64,000 bases of DNA, taken from positions 19,024,598 through 19,088,597 of the forward strand of contig NC_044301.2 of NCBI RefSeq assembly GCF_004027225.2, written 5' to 3'. This DNA is from Strigops habroptila (Eukaryota > Chordata > Aves > Psittaciformes > Psittacidae). Below the pieces are notes generated by a model. That model did no database searches. It was not told the DNA's origin and saw nothing but the letters and a program-made list of their open reading frames with translations. Below, in pieces: positions 62,977 to 64,000 of this stretch. The position numbers and the translations under genes are program-made. Positions within the stretch are counted from its first letter, which is position 1; each line of letters begins with the position of its first letter.

Positions 62977-63608
62977 AAGCACAGCAATATGTTGCCACCA
63001 TGGATTACTGATCCCAGAGCTGGCAGCATATCTGTGGTACTTCTTGCCTTCCCCCCACCTTCAAACTTGCCTGTTAGAAAAGAGATGAGGACATATATTC
63101 TGCCCTTATGGCATACTGCTGTAACTTTTTCACCTTCAGTTTAGAAGGGAGAAGAATAGAAGGACTATCTCACTCAATCATATTTAGTTCAAGTAACTAT
63201 AGTGACTGTCTGGGAAGTCTGAGCCTTCAAAATAACAACCACCCACCAAAACAGGAACAACTACAACAACTTATTGTCCCGACTATTTCCAGAATAATTC
63301 AGCCTTGAGCCAGTTCAATCTTGACCTCGTTTTTCTAATTTTGGCTAAAGCGTTAGTTATCTTGAGGTGGTAGTTGTCTTCTACGATTATCTTGTTGCAG
63401 AGTGTTTGAATGTATGCCATAGAAATTTTAAAGAGTTTAAGCACAGATTTTTGTTTGGGCAAACATAAATCAAAGATACACACTGGTAAATCTTTAAAAA
63501 GAGAATCCTATTTATTCCCTGGAACATCAAACTTACTTCTCCAACGTCCTGTAGCTGGTTGCAAACATGCAATATATTCAGTAAGTCTTCTTTCAAAAGC
63601 TTTGAGAT
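58750..63608 (-). CDS. CNEP1R1: CNEP1R1 gene (exon 2 onward in window)
   Basis: Small two-transmembrane protein of the nuclear envelope/ER that activates the phosphatase CTDNEP1, which dephosphorylates lipin and so controls phosphatidate and triglyceride synthesis. Coding exons in order: 63608-63537, 61327-61254, 60937-60828, 60686-60632, 60034-59993, all with GT-AG splice sites and matching phases. The first exon (about ten codons) lies beyond the right edge. The 3' UTR runs from 59992 to about 58755, with AATAAA at 58782-58777. The protein is highly conserved and no break is seen. An old CR1 piece lies in the last intron. Confidence 0.95.
58777..58782 (-). terminator. CNEP1R1 polyadenylation signal
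   Basis: AATAAA on the minus strand in an AT-rich 3' UTR. Cleavage is expected about 10-30 bases further, at about 58745-58767, which is right at the edge of the HEATR3 CpG island. Confidence 0.7.
58800..59992 (-). other. CNEP1R1: CNEP1R1 3' UTR
   Basis: About 1.2 kb between the stop codon and the polyadenylation signal. AT-rich, with a poly(A) run at about 59101-59120. No separate gene recognised. Confidence 0.7.
59993..60034 (-). CDS. CNEP1R1: CNEP1R1 last coding exon: [13 protein letters not shown]-stop
   Basis: Acceptor GTCTTGCAG ending at 60035. [13 protein letters not shown] followed by TAA at 59995-59993, identical to the known C-terminus. The intron just upstream contains a G14-type run (60045-60058 on the plus strand). 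Confidence 0.95.
   Translation of the reverse strand, partial: TGKLILKPRPHVQ
60184..60462 (-). mobile_element. CR1 LINE fragment 8 (3' end) in CNEP1R1 intron
   Basis: Minus-strand CR1 3' terminus: TTCATAGAATGGTTTGGGTTGG at the tail end, CCATCCAACCTGGCCTTGAACA and the CCCTTGTCCTATCACTAC block. A different, older subfamily from fragments 5-7 (GGAAGGGACC and AAGCTCATT words). Confidence 0.9.
60490..60605. repeat. A/C-rich low-complexity run
   Basis: CAAAACAAAC- and CCAAA-type simple sequence next to CR1 fragment 8. Confidence 0.8.
60632..60686 (-). CDS. CNEP1R1: CNEP1R1 exon: [18 protein letters not shown]
   Basis: 55 nt. Acceptor CCACACAG ending at 60687, donor GTAAGT after 60632. Conserved cytosolic region. 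Confidence 0.95.
60828..60937 (-). CDS. CNEP1R1: CNEP1R1 exon: [13 protein letters not shown]...KRVVAPS
   Basis: 110 nt. Acceptor CTTTCCTAG ending at 60938, donor GTATCC after 60828. Carries the second transmembrane segment ([17 protein letters not shown]). Confidence 0.96.
61254..61327 (-). CDS. CNEP1R1: CNEP1R1 exon: [24 protein letters not shown]
   Basis: 74 nt. Acceptor TTCTTTATCAG ending at 61328, donor GTAAAG after 61254. First transmembrane segment ([14 protein letters not shown]) and the WLIDPETQK block. The first Met codon is split with the previous exon. Confidence 0.95.
61328..63536. other. CNEP1R1 intron
   Basis: AT-rich intron with simple runs: poly(C) near 62680-62694 and an A43 homopolymer at 62930-62972. 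No repeat family or gene recognised. Confidence 0.6.
62930..62972. repeat. A43 homopolymer
   Basis: Uninterrupted run of 43 A. Likely length-variable and prone to sequencing error. No element is recognised upstream that it could terminate. Confidence 0.95.
63537..63608 (-). CDS. CNEP1R1: CNEP1R1 exon 2: [23 protein letters not shown]
   Basis: 72 nt. Acceptor CCTCCTCAG ending at 63609, donor GTAAGT after 63537. [20 protein letters not shown] matches the CNEP1R1 N-terminal region. The intron continues to the right edge (63609-64000), where nothing else is recognised. Confidence 0.96.
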
Positions 63609-64000
63609 CTGAGGAGGATGTATATCAAGCATAATTAGATCTTGATCTATTTAGTCAAATTTTAATGTAGAACATAAAAGAAATTTACTTTTCCCCTGTG
63701 CATACCCACTTCTTAAACAGGCAGAGAAAACCAATGCAATGGTCATTTAGATGCAATAAAAGCACAAAGTAGCTTCGTACATCTTTAGCTAAAAAGTACA
63801 ATGATGGAGTTATACCAAATACAAGAAACATTCCCACTTAGAGAAAAGAAAATCATTAATAGTTGATAAATGAGAGTATTTTAGAAATCTTTAAAAATAT
63901 TGAGAATTAGATTCAGAATAGCTTAAATAGCTCCTCCACACAGAAGTATCACAGTTTGGAGTACTGAATCCATCAGTAAACCATTAAGTTCCATTATCTA

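Overview
The window is vertebrate nuclear DNA and almost certainly from a bird. Eight CR1 LINE fragments are present, several ending in the (ATTCTATG)n tail typical of avian CR1, alongside many avian-type endogenous retroviruses (ERVs). Three host genes can be recognised from conserved exons, all on the minus strand and in the same order as human 16q12.1: CNEP1R1 (about 58.75-63.6 kb), HEATR3 (about 22.2-58.7 kb) and TENT4B (first exon at 3.69-4.19 kb, the rest running off the left edge). Species and order cannot be fixed from sequence alone. Only the introns, flanks and two CpG islands hold mobile DNA.

Layout. 1-2.85 kb: 3' half of an ERVL-like provirus (copy A) lying in TENT4B intron 1. 3.0-4.5 kb: CpG island with TENT4B exon 1. 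4.5-9.9 kb: CR1 fragments and plain AT-rich DNA. 9.9-17.2 kb: complete ERVL-like provirus B (minus) with two LTRs. 18.5-21.8 kb: 3'-truncated copy C (plus). 22.2-22.6 kb: two adjacent HEATR3 exons. 23.1-29.9 kb: a solo LTR of the ERVL-like family split by a younger class II (ERVK/beta-like, tRNA-Trp primed) provirus. 30-33 kb: two more HEATR3 exons. 33.4 kb: class II solo LTR. 35.9-41.0 kb: an LTR, CR1 pieces in both orientations, and a near full-length CR1 with a solo LTR inside it. 41.5 kb: HEATR3 exon. 43.5-50.6 kb: ERVL-like provirus D (minus). 51.3-54.0 kb: LTR > CR1 > solo LTR nest. 54.0-58.7 kb: HEATR3 exons 4 to 1. 58.7-63.6 kb: CNEP1R1 exons.

The most interesting retroviral feature is the ERVL-like family. 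Three copies share a long Gag-like reading frame that starts with several hydrophobic, membrane-type segments instead of an ordinary matrix domain, continues through a Thr/Ala-rich repeat linker into a capsid-like region without a CCHC knuckle, and ends at a conserved in-frame TAG before protease-polymerase. It pairs a tRNA-Lys-like primer site with 5-bp target duplications and has no env. The second is the class II provirus, whose centre looks like a mosaic carrying a second primer-site-like leader.

The most interesting host feature is HEATR3. Nine exon pieces are recognisable, but one carries an in-frame TGA, the same exon lacks its usual acceptor, exon 1 is cut off right at the CNEP1R1 poly(A) region, and several expected exons could not be found. 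Either the assembly is damaged here or this gene copy is eroding. All calls were made by reading, without database searches.
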